Source: an uncultured Paracoccaceae bacterium
GTDB taxonomy: Bacteria; Pseudomonadota; Alphaproteobacteria; Rhodobacterales; Rhodobacteraceae
Direction: 5' to 3'
Assembly: GCA_947495295.1 (NCBI GenBank)
Contig: CANLYJ010000003.1
Location: forward strand, 310,001 to 374,000
Length of the DNA: 64,000 nucleotides
In this document: one piece after another, positions 52,913 through 62,829 of the stretch
Numbering within the stretch: position 1 is the first letter of the stretch
Layout: the number at the start of each line of letters is the position of its first letter
Position numbers and translations under genes: made by a program
Notes under the pieces: generated by a model
The model's database searches: none
Told to the model about the DNA's origin: nothing
Seen by the model: the letters and a program-made list of their open reading frames with translations, nothing else

Positions 52913-53519
52913 CAAAAGCCTTGGATATATGTTCGCGCAAGGCCTGATCAGCTGCATCACCATCACCCACCTCAATCGCTTCAACGATCCTGGCATGTTC
53001 CTCCAAAGTGCCTTCGGTCCGACCTTCCGCAGCAAGCGATGTTGTTGCCAGCAAGGCCATTGACCGATGCACAAGGTCAAGCTGCTGCACCAGAAAACGG
53101 TTATGCGACGCAAGGTGAATTTGCTTGTGAAACCGGCGGTTCGCACGGCTTAACGCCTGCGGATCGCCGACCAGTTTCTTGTCTTCTTCCAGCATATCGC
53201 GCAGCACCTTCACCTCTTCGGGGGCGGCATGACGGGCGGCCAGCCTTGCCGCCAGCCCTTCCAATTCACTGCGAACGACATAAAGTTCCGACAATTGCGA
53301 ATGATCCAGCGATGCCACGATCAATGACCGGCCATCGCGGGTCAACAATGACTGGGTTTCAAGGCGTTGCAGCGCCTCGCGAATTGGGGTGCGGGACACG
53401 CCAAACCGATCCGCCAACTCGCTTTCCACCAGACGGTCGCCGGGCTTGTAGACATGGCTGTCAATCGCTTCAAGGATCAGGACATAAGCGTCCTTTTGGG
53501 ATGTGCGCGGGTCATGCAT
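52866..53519 (-). CDS. GntR family regulator with FCD domain
   Basis: This 217-residue protein has the winged helix (PGDRLVESELADRFGVSRTP, IREALQRLETQSLLTR) and an all-helical FadR C-terminal domain. Metal/ligand residues of the FCD type are visible in RANRRFHKQIHLASHN and EEHARIVEAIEVGDGDAADQ. Such proteins respond to organic acids. ATG 53519 is taken as start. Its 3' end overlaps the convergent glycosyltransferase by 47 bases. Confidence 0.92.
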   Translation of the reverse strand: MHDPRTSQKDAYVLILEAIDSHVYKPGDRLVESELADRFGVSRTPIREALQRLETQSLLTRDGRSLIVASLDHSQLSELYVVRSELEGLAARLAARHAAPEEVKVLRDMLEEDKKLVGDPQALSRANRRFHKQIHLASHNRFLVQQLDLVHRSMALLATTSLAAEGRTEGTLEEHARIVEAIEVGDGDAADQALREHISKAFVTRLKLDAQAVEAAE

Positions 53520-53622
53520 CGGCAAGGAACCTTTCCTAATGTCCCAGACCATACGCCCGCCCCGCATCGGCAATCAAGTCAAAGCGATTGCGCGTCCACA
53601 CGCACAGCCCTAGAAAGCCGCC

Positions 53623-54270
53623 ATGGTTGCCAGATATTTCACACATGTCGACACATGGGTTTTTGACCTCGACAACACGCTTTACCCGCCATCAGCGGAC
53701 CTGTTTGGCCGGATGGATACGCGTTTCGCCACCTATGTGACGCGGCTGACCGGGCTTGACCGGGATCGCGCGCTGAAACTTTGCGCCGAATACTGGGATC
53801 ACTATGGATCCACACTTGTCGGTCTGATCGAACATCACGATGTGGACCCGCATCATTTTCTGGCGGATGTGCATGATATCGACATCTCGCATCTGGAAGA
53901 AGACCCGCAGCTGATTGCAGCAATCCGTGCCCTGCCGGGGCGCCGAATTGTTTACACCAACGGGTCGGAAAATCACGCCAAACGGGTCCTGGCAGCACGC
54001 GGCCTGACACGCGTCTTTGATGCGGCCTACGGCGTGGAACAGGCTGATTTCAAACCAAAACCCACCCATGATGCCTTCGCCACCGTCTTTGCCAAGGACG
54101 GGGTGATCACCCAAAAAGGCGCCATGTTCGAAGACGAGGCCCGCAACCTTGCTGTGCCACATGCGATGGGTATGCGGACGGTACATGTGCATGCAGTCCG
54201 GGATGCAGCGGACCATATCCACCATCACACCGATGACTTGTCCGGCTTCTTGTCGCAGTTGGTCCGGTGA
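53623..54270 (+). CDS. HAD-family pyrimidine 5'-nucleotidase
   Basis: This 215-residue HAD phosphatase has motif I FDLDNTLYP, motif II IVYTNGSENH, a Lys in ADFKPKPTHD and motif IV FEDEARNL. This set matches Sdt1/YjjG-like pyrimidine nucleotidases, which dephosphorylate UMP/CMP. Its end overlaps the upstream-most possible start of the UbiH gene, and the two are probably co-transcribed. Confidence 0.92.
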   Translation: MVARYFTHVDTWVFDLDNTLYPPSADLFGRMDTRFATYVTRLTGLDRDRALKLCAEYWDHYGSTLVGLIEHHDVDPHHFLADVHDIDISHLEEDPQLIAAIRALPGRRIVYTNGSENHAKRVLAARGLTRVFDAAYGVEQADFKPKPTHDAFATVFAKDGVITQKGAMFEDEARNLAVPHAMGMRTVHVHAVRDAADHIHHHTDDLSGFLSQLVR

Positions 54271-54308
54271 CCCTTTCCGTGCCAAGTCTGACACCTTATG
54301 TCGACTTC

Positions 54309-55499
54309 ATGAAACGCAAAACTACTGACATATGTATCGCAGGCGGCGGGGTGGCCGGATTGACCGCAGCTGCCGCCTTTGGCACCGCCGGGTTCGATGT
54401 AACTATTGTTGACCCGGCGCCGCCAATTACCAGCCGTGATGCGGACGGTTCAGACCTGCGCACAACCGCATTCCTGCAACCTGCCCAGCGATTTCTTGAG
54501 GCGGCAGGCCTTTGGGAAAGGCTCGCCCCGCATGCGGCCCCATTACAGATCATGCGGATCGTCGATGCCGCCGCATCGCCGCCTGTGACGCATGATTTTG
54601 ATGCCGCCGATATCTCTGACAAACCTTTTGGCTGGAACCTACCCAACTGGTTGCTCCGCCGGGAAATGGTGGCGCGGTTGCAAGAATTGCCGAATGTGGA
54701 TTTCTGGCCCGGCACAGGATTTGCCCGCATGTTGGCTCGCACGGATCAGGCAATCGTGACACTATCCGATGGCAACCAATTGGCCGCCAAACTGGTAATT
54801 GGCGCAGACGGGCGCGCATCAGAGGTTAGGCAAGCCGCAGATATCGGCGTCAAAACAATGCGCTACGGGCAAAGAGCGCTGACCTTTGCGGTGACGCATG
54901 ACGCACCACATGACAACATATCGACGGAAATCCACCAGTCGGGCGGCCCGTTCACGCTTGTCCCACTGCCCGATCATGACGGCAAACCCTGTTCGGCTGT
55001 GGTCTGGATGGATCATGGCGCAGAGGTGCAGCGATTGGCCGATCTGCCAACCGACGAGTTTGAGGCGGCAGCCAATCACCGCTCCGCGTTTCTTTTTGGC
55101 CCACTGAAACTGGTCACACGCCGCACAAGCTGGCCGATTATCAGCCAGATTGCCGATCATCTGACGGGCCCCCGTACCGCACTGGTCGCCGAAGCCGCCC
55201 ATGTGATGCCACCTATCGGCGCACAGGGGTTGAATATGTCACTGAAAGATCTGGCCAGTTTGTTGGATCTTGCGCAAACCAATCCGACAGAGCTTGGCGG
55301 ACAGCGGATGCTGGATCGTTATACGCGCGAGCGCCATCCCGACATCACGCTACGCGTTGCAGGCATTGATGCGCTGAACCGCGCATCCATTGCAGGCAGC
55401 CCCATGGCACAGGATTTGCGGGCCAAAGGTATTCAGACGCTATACAGCATTGCGCCCGTCCGGCGCACATTGATGGAATTGGGGCTTGGCGCGCGCTAA
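54309..55499 (+). CDS. UbiH/UbiF family FAD-dependent hydroxylase
   Basis: This 396-residue flavoprotein monooxygenase has the FAD-binding ICIAGGGVAGLTAAAAFG, LRTTAFLQPAQRFLEAAGLW, the DG motif KLVIGADGRASEVR and the second FAD site ALVAEAAHVMPPIGAQGLNM. Family members hydroxylate ubiquinone precursors. The usual GDAAH is read here as AEAAH, a modest variation. ATG 54309 is used; GTG 54267 would overlap the HAD gene. It converges on the aminotransferase with a 4-base overlap. Confidence 0.9.
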   Translation: MKRKTTDICIAGGGVAGLTAAAAFGTAGFDVTIVDPAPPITSRDADGSDLRTTAFLQPAQRFLEAAGLWERLAPHAAPLQIMRIVDAAASPPVTHDFDAADISDKPFGWNLPNWLLRREMVARLQELPNVDFWPGTGFARMLARTDQAIVTLSDGNQLAAKLVIGADGRASEVRQAADIGVKTMRYGQRALTFAVTHDAPHDNISTEIHQSGGPFTLVPLPDHDGKPCSAVVWMDHGAEVQRLADLPTDEFEAAANHRSAFLFGPLKLVTRRTSWPIISQIADHLTGPRTALVAEAAHVMPPIGAQGLNMSLKDLASLLDLAQTNPTELGGQRMLDRYTRERHPDITLRVAGIDALNRASIAGSPMAQDLRAKGIQTLYSIAPVRRTLMELGLGAR

Positions 55500-56626
55500 A
55501 GCACGCGATCCAAAACCGGCACCAACCGACCCAATGTCCCATCCACATCATAAAGCTTGTCGAGGCCAAAAAGCCCCAACCGGAAGGTCCGAAAATCGTC
55601 AGGTTCATCGCATTGCAACGGCACGCCCGCCGCAATCTGCATTCCTTCGGCCGCGAATTTTGATCCGTTCTGCACATCGGGATCATCGGTATAGCTAACC
55701 ACCACGCCCGGTGCCCCGAAACCAGGAGCCGCCACAGACCGGATACCTTTATCAGCCAACAGTTTACGGACCGCATTGCCCAAAGCCCATTGCGCATCTT
55801 TCAGCTTTTCAAACCCAAATTCGCGGGTTTCCACCATTGTGTCCCGAAAGGCGCGCAACCCGTCCGTGGGCATCGTCGCGTGATAAGCATGACCACCGTT
55901 TTCATAGGCTTGCATGATGCTGTGCCATTTCTTCAAATCGACGGCAAATGAATTGGACGCCGTATCTGCCATCCGGTCCACGGCACGCTGCGACATCATC
56001 ACCAGCCCGGCAGAGGGCGTAGCCGACCAGCCCTTTTGGGGCGCCGAAATCAATACGTCCACGCCGGTCGCCTTCATATCAACCCAGACACAACCTGACG
56101 CAATGCAATCCAGCACCATCAATGCGCCAACCTCATGGGCGGCGGCGGCAAGCGCTTTCAGATAGTCGTCCGGCAAAATGATCCCGGCAGAGGTTTCGAC
56201 ATGTGGGGCAAAGACGACATCGGGTTTTGCCTCTTTGATCGCGGCCACGACATCCTCAATCGGGGCGGGGGCGAATGGCGCACGCGTGTCATTGCCCGAC
56301 TGCCGGGCTTTCATCACAGTTGTCTGGGCGGTGAAATCCCCTGCTTCGAAAATCTGGCTCCACCGGTAGGAAAACCAGCCATTGCGGACGACAAATGCAT
56401 GCGCCGCATTGCCAAACTGGCGTGCAACAGCCTCCATCCCATAGGTGCCACCACCCGGCACCAACGCCACATGATCCGCATTATAGACATCTTTCAACAT
56501 GCCCGAGATATCGGTCATGACCGCCTGAAACGCTTTTGACATATGGTTCAGGGAACGATCGGTAAAGACGACCGAAAATTCCAACAGCCCGTCAGGGTCT
56601 ACTTGATTTGTTGCGCCGTCCATCAT
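55496..56626 (-). CDS. Class V PLP aminotransferase (serine/alanine-glyoxylate type)
   Basis: This 376-residue enzyme has VPGGGTYGMEAVARQF, the cofactor Asp in LMVLDCIASGCVWVD and the Schiff-base Lys in SAPQKGWSATPSAGLVMMS. It belongs to the alanine-glyoxylate/serine-pyruvate aminotransferase group; the exact amino donor is not evident. It stands alone between two convergent/same-strand neighbours. Confidence 0.9.
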   Translation of the reverse strand: MMDGATNQVDPDGLLEFSVVFTDRSLNHMSKAFQAVMTDISGMLKDVYNADHVALVPGGGTYGMEAVARQFGNAAHAFVVRNGWFSYRWSQIFEAGDFTAQTTVMKARQSGNDTRAPFAPAPIEDVVAAIKEAKPDVVFAPHVETSAGIILPDDYLKALAAAAHEVGALMVLDCIASGCVWVDMKATGVDVLISAPQKGWSATPSAGLVMMSQRAVDRMADTASNSFAVDLKKWHSIMQAYENGGHAYHATMPTDGLRAFRDTMVETREFGFEKLKDAQWALGNAVRKLLADKGIRSVAAPGFGAPGVVVSYTDDPDVQNGSKFAAEGMQIAAGVPLQCDEPDDFRTFRLGLFGLDKLYDVDGTLGRLVPVLDRVL

Positions 56627-56709
56627 TGCCTCATCTGATTGCGTTGATGGTTATGGCTAGTCCGCAAGCTGGCCGAAGGCAAAGCCTATTTCGGTATACC
56701 GCGCCGGTG

Positions 56710-57441
56710 TCAGGCTGCGGGGGCGTGGCGTTGCGGTGCGGCTTCAGGCGCAAAAACCGTACGGTTCCGCCCCCCTGATTTCGCCCGATAAAGCGCCTCA
56801 TCAGCCCGTTGAATTGCATCATCCACGTCATTCAAACGGTCTTTCAATGACCCCCCAATTGATACCGTGACCGAGATCACGTGATGCTGAAAGCTGACAG
56901 GATCCGCCGCGACCGCCTCGCGCATCCGCTCGGCGACCTCGACGCCGCTGGCCCGATCCTGATCATAAAGAAATACGATAAATTCTTCGCCGCCAAAGCG
57001 ACAAACGATGTCCTCTGCCCGGATCATGTTCTTGATCAAGGTCGCAACATGGCGGATGACGGCATCACCCGAGAAATGGCCATAGGTGTCATTGATCGAT
57101 TTGAACTTGTCGATATCGATCATCAGCGAAACGCCATAGGCGTCGGGTGCCGCATTCATCTGCGCAAAGAAGTAATCGCGCGTCGCCACATTCGTCAGCC
57201 GATCCCGGTTCACCAGCGCACTTAGTTCATCCGTAAGTAACTGGTTCTTACGAATAACCTCTCCTACGGCCCAGGCGGTGGGAAGCGAGATTGCAGAGAC
57301 AATAATTTCCTTCTTGCCGCGTGCCGTTGTCGCAAATTCCTCTGGATAAAGGAAATATTCCAACCCTGTCGCCATCCCGATCGCAAACACGGTGATGGCA
57401 ATACAAAAGACGCCAATGGATAGCCGGTTCGTCAGGCGCAA
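56710..57441 (-). CDS. Membrane-anchored GGDEF diguanylate cyclase
   Basis: This 243-residue protein has an N-terminal hydrophobic helix (IGVFCIAITVFAIGMATGLE) and a second weaker one (VSAISLPTAWAVGEVI). A GGDEF domain follows with LMIDIDKFKSINDTYGHFSG and the active-site FGGEEF. It should make c-di-GMP. No RxxD inhibitory site is seen five residues before GGEEF. It may supply the MshEN-like glycosyltransferase nearby, but they are not in an operon. Confidence 0.93.
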   Translation of the reverse strand: MRLTNRLSIGVFCIAITVFAIGMATGLEYFLYPEEFATTARGKKEIIVSAISLPTAWAVGEVIRKNQLLTDELSALVNRDRLTNVATRDYFFAQMNAAPDAYGVSLMIDIDKFKSINDTYGHFSGDAVIRHVATLIKNMIRAEDIVCRFGGEEFIVFLYDQDRASGVEVAERMREAVAADPVSFQHHVISVTVSIGGSLKDRLNDVDDAIQRADEALYRAKSGGRNRTVFAPEAAPQRHAPAA

Positions 57442-57501
57442 TGTCTTGGTTCCCTTGCAGATGCATCAGGCGCAAGTTAGCCACCGCAGCTTACAATCCA
57501 G

Positions 57502-57954
57502 TTAAATCGGTCCGGGCCTGCGTTCTTCCGACAATAGCACATTCGCCTCGACGTCCCCGACCCCCGGCAAGGTCATAATCCGCCGCCGCAGAACCCGTTC
57601 GAAATCCGCCAGATCGCGCGCCACAACCCGCAGCCGATAATCATACAGGCCCAACACATGATCCACGGTCTGCACTTCGGGGATTGCCCCGATGGCCCGT
57701 TCGAAATCCTCCAGACTGACCCGCCCCTTTGTCGCCAGTTTCACGCCAAGAAACACGGTCACGCCAAAGCCGACTTTCTCCGCATTCAGGCGTATCTGCC
57801 GCCCAGCCAGAACGCCCGCATCCTGCAAACGGCGAATGCGACGCCATGTTGCCGGTTGGCTTAGCCCCAGTTTCGCAGATAGTTGCGTCGTCGGCTGTGC
57901 GGCATCGCGCTGCAATGCGCGCAATATACGGCGATCCAGATCGTCCAGCATCAT
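57502..57954 (-). CDS. Lrp/AsnC family regulator (downstream copy)
   Basis: This 150-residue protein has the Lrp helix-turn-helix (DDLDRRILRALQRDAAQPTT, LGLSQPATWRRIRRLQDAGV) and a RAM effector domain (VQTVDHVLGLYDYRLRVVAR). Its ATG overlaps the stop of the preceding Lrp gene by 4 bases, so the two regulators are coexpressed and may form hetero-oligomers. Confidence 0.93.
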   Translation of the reverse strand: MMLDDLDRRILRALQRDAAQPTTQLSAKLGLSQPATWRRIRRLQDAGVLAGRQIRLNAEKVGFGVTVFLGVKLATKGRVSLEDFERAIGAIPEVQTVDHVLGLYDYRLRVVARDLADFERVLRRRIMTLPGVGDVEANVLLSEERRPGPI

Positions 57955-58406
57955 AACGGCAGCGCCATGTTGGTTTTGACATTAGATACGTCCATCAACG
58001 CCTCAATATCCGCGATATGTGGCAAGGTCAGAATCTGCGCACGGTAAAGGCGCTGATAATCCGCCAAGTCCCGCGCGATCAGTGACAGGCGCACATCGAC
58101 ACGCCCCAGAAACGTCTGAATTTCCAACACTTCGGGCACCTCACGTGCGGCGGCCAGAAACTCATCAAAGGCGCGGGTGATCGTCTTATCAAGCGTGATA
58201 CGCAGCGATACATGCACGGCATAGCCAAGCGCGCGCCAATCGATCATCGCGTGCTGACCGGTGATCACATCATCCGCTTTCATCCGGTCCACCCGCCTGG
58301 CAGCGCGGGGGGGCGTCAAACCAACCAACCCCGCCAGATCCGGAATCGTCAGATCGGGTGCAGCCTGTAGTTGGCGCAAAATCCGGCGGTCAATATCATC
58401 AAGCAT
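57951..58406 (-). CDS. Lrp/AsnC family regulator (upstream copy)
   Basis: This 151-residue protein has the Lrp layout (LDDIDRRILRQLQAAPDLTI, LVGLTPPRAARRVDRMKADD, and RAM-domain FLGRVDVRLSLIARDLADYQ). ATG 58406 is preferred over 58442. It is divergent from ilvC across a 136-base gap with an AT-rich patch at about 58430-58460, a likely Lrp binding region. Sensing of branched-chain amino acids is plausible from position only. Confidence 0.93.
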   Translation of the reverse strand: MLDDIDRRILRQLQAAPDLTIPDLAGLVGLTPPRAARRVDRMKADDVITGQHAMIDWRALGYAVHVSLRITLDKTITRAFDEFLAAAREVPEVLEIQTFLGRVDVRLSLIARDLADYQRLYRAQILTLPHIADIEALMDVSNVKTNMALPL

Positions 58407-58428
58407 AAATTTATCAGTAATGGCATAG

Positions 58429-59563
<1,135 letters not shown>

Positions 59564-59565
<2 letters not shown>

Positions 59566-59596
59566 TCAGCATCGTAAGATGGGTCTTGACCCATCC
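59564..59596. repeat. 33-bp palindromic dispersed repeat (copy 2)
   Basis: It differs by one base from 48987-49019, with the same GATGGGTC-TT-GACCCATC hairpin. It begins inside the ilvC stop codon and lies directly before the ilvC terminator. Confidence 0.65.
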
Positions 59597-59601
59597 ACCC
59601 C

Positions 59602-59628
59602 AAGGGCACCCGTTGCAGGGTGCCCTTT
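59602..59628 (+). terminator. Rho-independent terminator of ilvC
   Basis: A perfect 10-bp stem (AAGGGCACCC/GGGTGCCCTT) with loop GTTGCA and a short T-tract lies 37 bases past the stop codon. Confidence 0.85.
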
Positions 59629-59651
59629 CGCTTCAGAACCGCAAGATGCTG

Positions 59652-60710
59652 CTAAAGAAGCCCGTTCAGATAGGCCATTTCAGCGTATTCACCATCGGTC
59701 GTGTACCCCTCATCCAGCGCGCGTATCAAAAGCCGGATCAGTGACGCGTCGGCACTGGCTAATTGCCGCATCACGGCATCATGCCTGCGGCGCATCTTCT
59801 CAACATAATAATGCGCGACATCATCACTGTCGGACCAATGCGCATCCATCAAGCGTTCAAATATGCCCTTGATCCGTGGCGGGTTGTTCCCGATCTGCAC
59901 GCAGTAATCGGCAAGCCCCTCTTCATCCATATTGGCGGTCATGCCCCAGCCACCGAACCGAAAACGATTGACGGTGAATTCCGCGTCATGCGCCAGATAC
60001 AACAGAAAACCGTGCCCGGCGACAAATCCAACCTTGTCGAACTCAAGCCCGGCATTCAAATCAAGCCAGGTCACCGGATCAAAGGTGAATGCCCGCTGTT
60101 CATGGCGCAAACCTGATGGCCAATACCGGCAGGGTGATCCGAAACTGTTGACATGCAGCCCGCTGATCGCATTCTCACCCAGTGCAAGCGCCACAGCCGT
60201 CAACGCATTCGACGTCACCAGATTACCTTGCGAATGGCAAAAAATGCGGGTTGCACGCATCCGGTTCTCGGGCGTGCTCGTCAGCAGGTTGTACAGCGAA
60301 TGCGTCGCAGGATTATCCGCAATCAACCCGCCCACAAAATCAATCTTGGTCAGTCCGGGACGCGCCTGACGGGCCACCAGATAGGCCGCGTCCAGGGCCA
60401 GTTTCCAGGTCTGAAAACTGCCTGATTGGGCGCTGACAAGCACCGCCTTATCCGTCAGGCACTGGCCGATATCGCCCCAAAACCCATCAGAACGGTTAAA
60501 CACCCCGATGACCGGGCAGCCCTGCAACAACGAAAGCGCGCGCGCGCTGGTTGCGTGATCCGATCCCGAATTTGCCATGCCATTGACGAAAATGACCCGC
60601 TTGCCCCCATCATACCAGGACCGGCCCTCCGCCTCGGGCGAGACAAAAAGGTTGATTTCGCCGTCACGACGCGGATCTTGCCCGCCTTGGCCGATATGTA
60701 CATTTGGCAT
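59652..60710 (-). CDS. Hypothetical protein, putative serine hydrolase
   Basis: I do not recognise the family of this protein of about 352 residues. It has no signal peptide. A strand followed by IFCHSQGNLVTSNAL looks like the nucleophile elbow of an alpha/beta hydrolase (x-H-S-Q-G). KRVIFVNGMANSGSDHATSA could be the oxyanion-hole region and VGFVAGHGFLLYLAHD could offer the catalytic His. A C-terminal helical part follows. AAGGA precedes ATG 60710. It is downstream of an ArsR gene on the same strand. A lipase or esterase role is tentative. Confidence 0.7.
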   Translation of the reverse strand: MPNVHIGQGGQDPRRDGEINLFVSPEAEGRSWYDGGKRVIFVNGMANSGSDHATSARALSLLQGCPVIGVFNRSDGFWGDIGQCLTDKAVLVSAQSGSFQTWKLALDAAYLVARQARPGLTKIDFVGGLIADNPATHSLYNLLTSTPENRMRATRIFCHSQGNLVTSNALTAVALALGENAISGLHVNSFGSPCRYWPSGLRHEQRAFTFDPVTWLDLNAGLEFDKVGFVAGHGFLLYLAHDAEFTVNRFRFGGWGMTANMDEEGLADYCVQIGNNPPRIKGIFERLMDAHWSDSDDVAHYYVEKMRRRHDAVMRQLASADASLIRLLIRALDEGYTTDGEYAEMAYLNGLL

Positions 60711-60800
60711 GAATTTGTCCTTCACAAGTCTTCCGCCTCATGAATACAAATCGACGCGGCAAATACCACGAAAATCGGTCAGAAATTCAACCTGCGGATG

Positions 60801-61478
60801 TCACGTGAAAGCTCGTGAAAAGGCCTCTGACCCCCTAGACGTGAACAACAACGCCCGGCTGTCCCTGTCGCGCCGGACCCAATCCAGTGTCTCCATCCGC
60901 GCCAGCATTGCCCGACCCAGCGATCCTGCCAGATGGGTCCGGCGTTCGCTCCAATCCAGACAAGACCGGCAAAGCGGTGCGCGCGCCATCGACAACCCAT
61001 CCAGATCAACGCCGAAATCGCAGACAAATCCCTTACCCGCTTCGGTCAGGCCCAATGCCTCTCCCTCTTGCCAGATCAGACCACGTTGCAAGAGGCTGCC
61101 GAACATCTGCACGCCCATCTGCCCGGCAAGATGATTGTAGCACACGCGCGCCTGCCGCATGGCCGCATCCTTTGGCCCGATCCGCGTCCGCAAGGCACCC
61201 TGCCCTGCCGCAAGACCCATCAGCGCCTCTAGCGTCGTGGCCACATCCGCGTGGGCCAGCGCAAAATACTTGTGTCGTCCTTGCTTGCGCACCTGCACCA
61301 GATCGCCATCACGCAACCTGGCCAGATGGCCGCTGGCAGTTTGCAAGGTTACCCCGGCCTCTCCGGCCAATTCGGTTGCGGTCAATGCCTTCCCGCTCAT
61401 CAATGCGGTCAGCATGTTGGCGCGCGCAGGCTCACCGATCAAGGCAGCGATGCGGGCAATATCGGGGCCTTCCTTCAT
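60801..61478 (-). CDS. ArsR family winged-helix regulator, long form
   Basis: This 225-residue protein has an N-terminal ArsR domain (IAALIGEPARANMLTALMSG, LAGEAGVTLQTASGHLARLR, VQVRKQGRHKYFALAHADVA). The C-terminal part of about 130 residues contains CYNHLAGQMGVQMFGSLLQR and a cysteine in CRSCLDWSERRTHLAGSLGR. This long type is frequent in proteobacteria. It is divergent from the NIPSNAP gene with a 72-base gap, so it likely controls that gene and the transporter after it. Confidence 0.9.
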   Translation of the reverse strand: MKEGPDIARIAALIGEPARANMLTALMSGKALTATELAGEAGVTLQTASGHLARLRDGDLVQVRKQGRHKYFALAHADVATTLEALMGLAAGQGALRTRIGPKDAAMRQARVCYNHLAGQMGVQMFGSLLQRGLIWQEGEALGLTEAGKGFVCDFGVDLDGLSMARAPLCRSCLDWSERRTHLAGSLGRAMLARMETLDWVRRDRDSRALLFTSRGSEAFSRAFT

Positions 61479-61550
61479 AGTTCGACCTTAGCCGAAGCAT
61501 TGGCGTCAATCAATGCGCTAAGACAGATCAACAAAATCAAGGAGCGTCAC

Positions 61551-61871
61551 ATGCTGACCTGTATCATCCAATACCAGATTGACCCGACCAAGAAGGCACA
61601 ATTCGAAACCTACGCCCGCAACTGGGGGCAGGCGATCCCGCGCAACGGGGCGGAGTTGATCGGCTACTACACGCCGCATGAGGGTTCATCGACGCTCGCT
61701 TACGGGATCTACAACATCCCGTCGCTCGCGGCCTATGAAACCTATCGCACCCAGCTCGCCGACGACCCCCTGGGACAGGAAAACTATGCATTCGCCCAGC
61801 GCGAAAAATTCATTCTGCGCGAAGACCGAACCTTTCTGCGGCTGGCCTCCGCCCCACATGGATGCGGTTGA
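61551..61871 (+). CDS. NIPSNAP family protein
   Basis: This 106-residue protein forms a ferredoxin-like dimeric alpha/beta barrel: MLTCIIQYQIDPTKKAQFET, ELIGYYTPHEGSSTLAYGIY, AAYETYRTQLADDPLGQENY. Bacterial roles are not established. GGAG lies 6 bases before ATG 61551. It precedes an EamA transporter by 58 bases and faces an ArsR gene. Confidence 0.9.
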   Translation: MLTCIIQYQIDPTKKAQFETYARNWGQAIPRNGAELIGYYTPHEGSSTLAYGIYNIPSLAAYETYRTQLADDPLGQENYAFAQREKFILREDRTFLRLASAPHGCG

Positions 61872-61929
61872 GGGGTTGTGCCCGCTGCATGATCCCGCCA
61901 CAGAAGAAGCCGAGGCAAGGCAGACAAAA

Positions 61930-62829
61930 ATGACAACACCCCCTACCGTTTCCAACTGGATATCCATTCTGATCCTCGGACTGATCTGGGGGGCGACTTT
62001 TATGGTCGTGGCCATCGCCTTGGAAGGTTACGGGCCTTTGACGGTCGCCTGCGCGCGTACAACGCTGGGCGCGGTTGCTTTGCTGGCTTTGATGCGCCTT
62101 CTGCGACGCCCGATGCCGGAATTCACGCCACAGATGCGTTGGTATCTGATCACTATCGGGGTGCTGAACACCGTGATCCCCTTTGCGCTGCTTAGCTGGG
62201 GCCAACAATATGTACCCTCAGCCTTTGCCGGGATTTCCATGGCCGCTTTGCCACTATTTGTCCTGCCATTGGCGCATATCTTCACAGATGAAAAACTGAA
62301 CCTACGCAATGCTTTAGGTGTCAGCGTGGGGTTCGTTGGCGCGGTTGTCCTGATTGGCCCCGGCATCTTGCAGATCGGTACGGGGTTGGAACCTTTGGGC
62401 CAGTTGGCTTGTATCGCGGCGGCGTTTTCCTATGCGGTGTCAGGCATCATGACCCGCCGCTGCCCGCCAATTGACCCGATCACCATGGCGGCCCTGTTGC
62501 TTTGTGTTGGCGCGGTCGCCCTGATCCCCGCAATGCTGATTTTTGAAGGCGTCCCAAAGGTCAGCGACCCACGGTCCACGATTGCAATCATTGCACTTGG
62601 GCTGTTGCCAACCGCACTCGCCGCCCTGATCAGGGTGGCCACCATTCGCACAGCAGGGGCGGTATTTCTGACACTCGTGAACTATCAGGTCCCGTTATGG
62701 TCCATGCTGTTTGGGGTCTGGATCCTGAACGAGGTGCTGCCAATACGGTTTTTTGCAGCCCTCGGATTAATCCTTTTGGGCTTAGCAATCAGTCAGGGCG
62801 GTGGTTTGCGGCGGATGGTGCTGCGCTAA
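61930..62829 (+). CDS. DMT superfamily (EamA) transporter
   Basis: This 299-residue protein has ten helices in two EamA repeats ([40 protein letters not shown]), with the typical [16 protein letters not shown] segment and a closing [15 protein letters not shown] helix. DMT carriers export amino acids or metabolites; the substrate is unknown. ATG 61930 is used, although an ATG at 61858 is also in frame. It converges on glmM with a 4-base overlap. Confidence 0.92.
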   Translation: MTTPPTVSNWISILILGLIWGATFMVVAIALEGYGPLTVACARTTLGAVALLALMRLLRRPMPEFTPQMRWYLITIGVLNTVIPFALLSWGQQYVPSAFAGISMAALPLFVLPLAHIFTDEKLNLRNALGVSVGFVGAVVLIGPGILQIGTGLEPLGQLACIAAAFSYAVSGIMTRRCPPIDPITMAALLLCVGAVALIPAMLIFEGVPKVSDPRSTIAIIALGLLPTALAALIRVATIRTAGAVFLTLVNYQVPLWSMLFGVWILNEVLPIRFFAALGLILLGLAISQGGGLRRMVLR

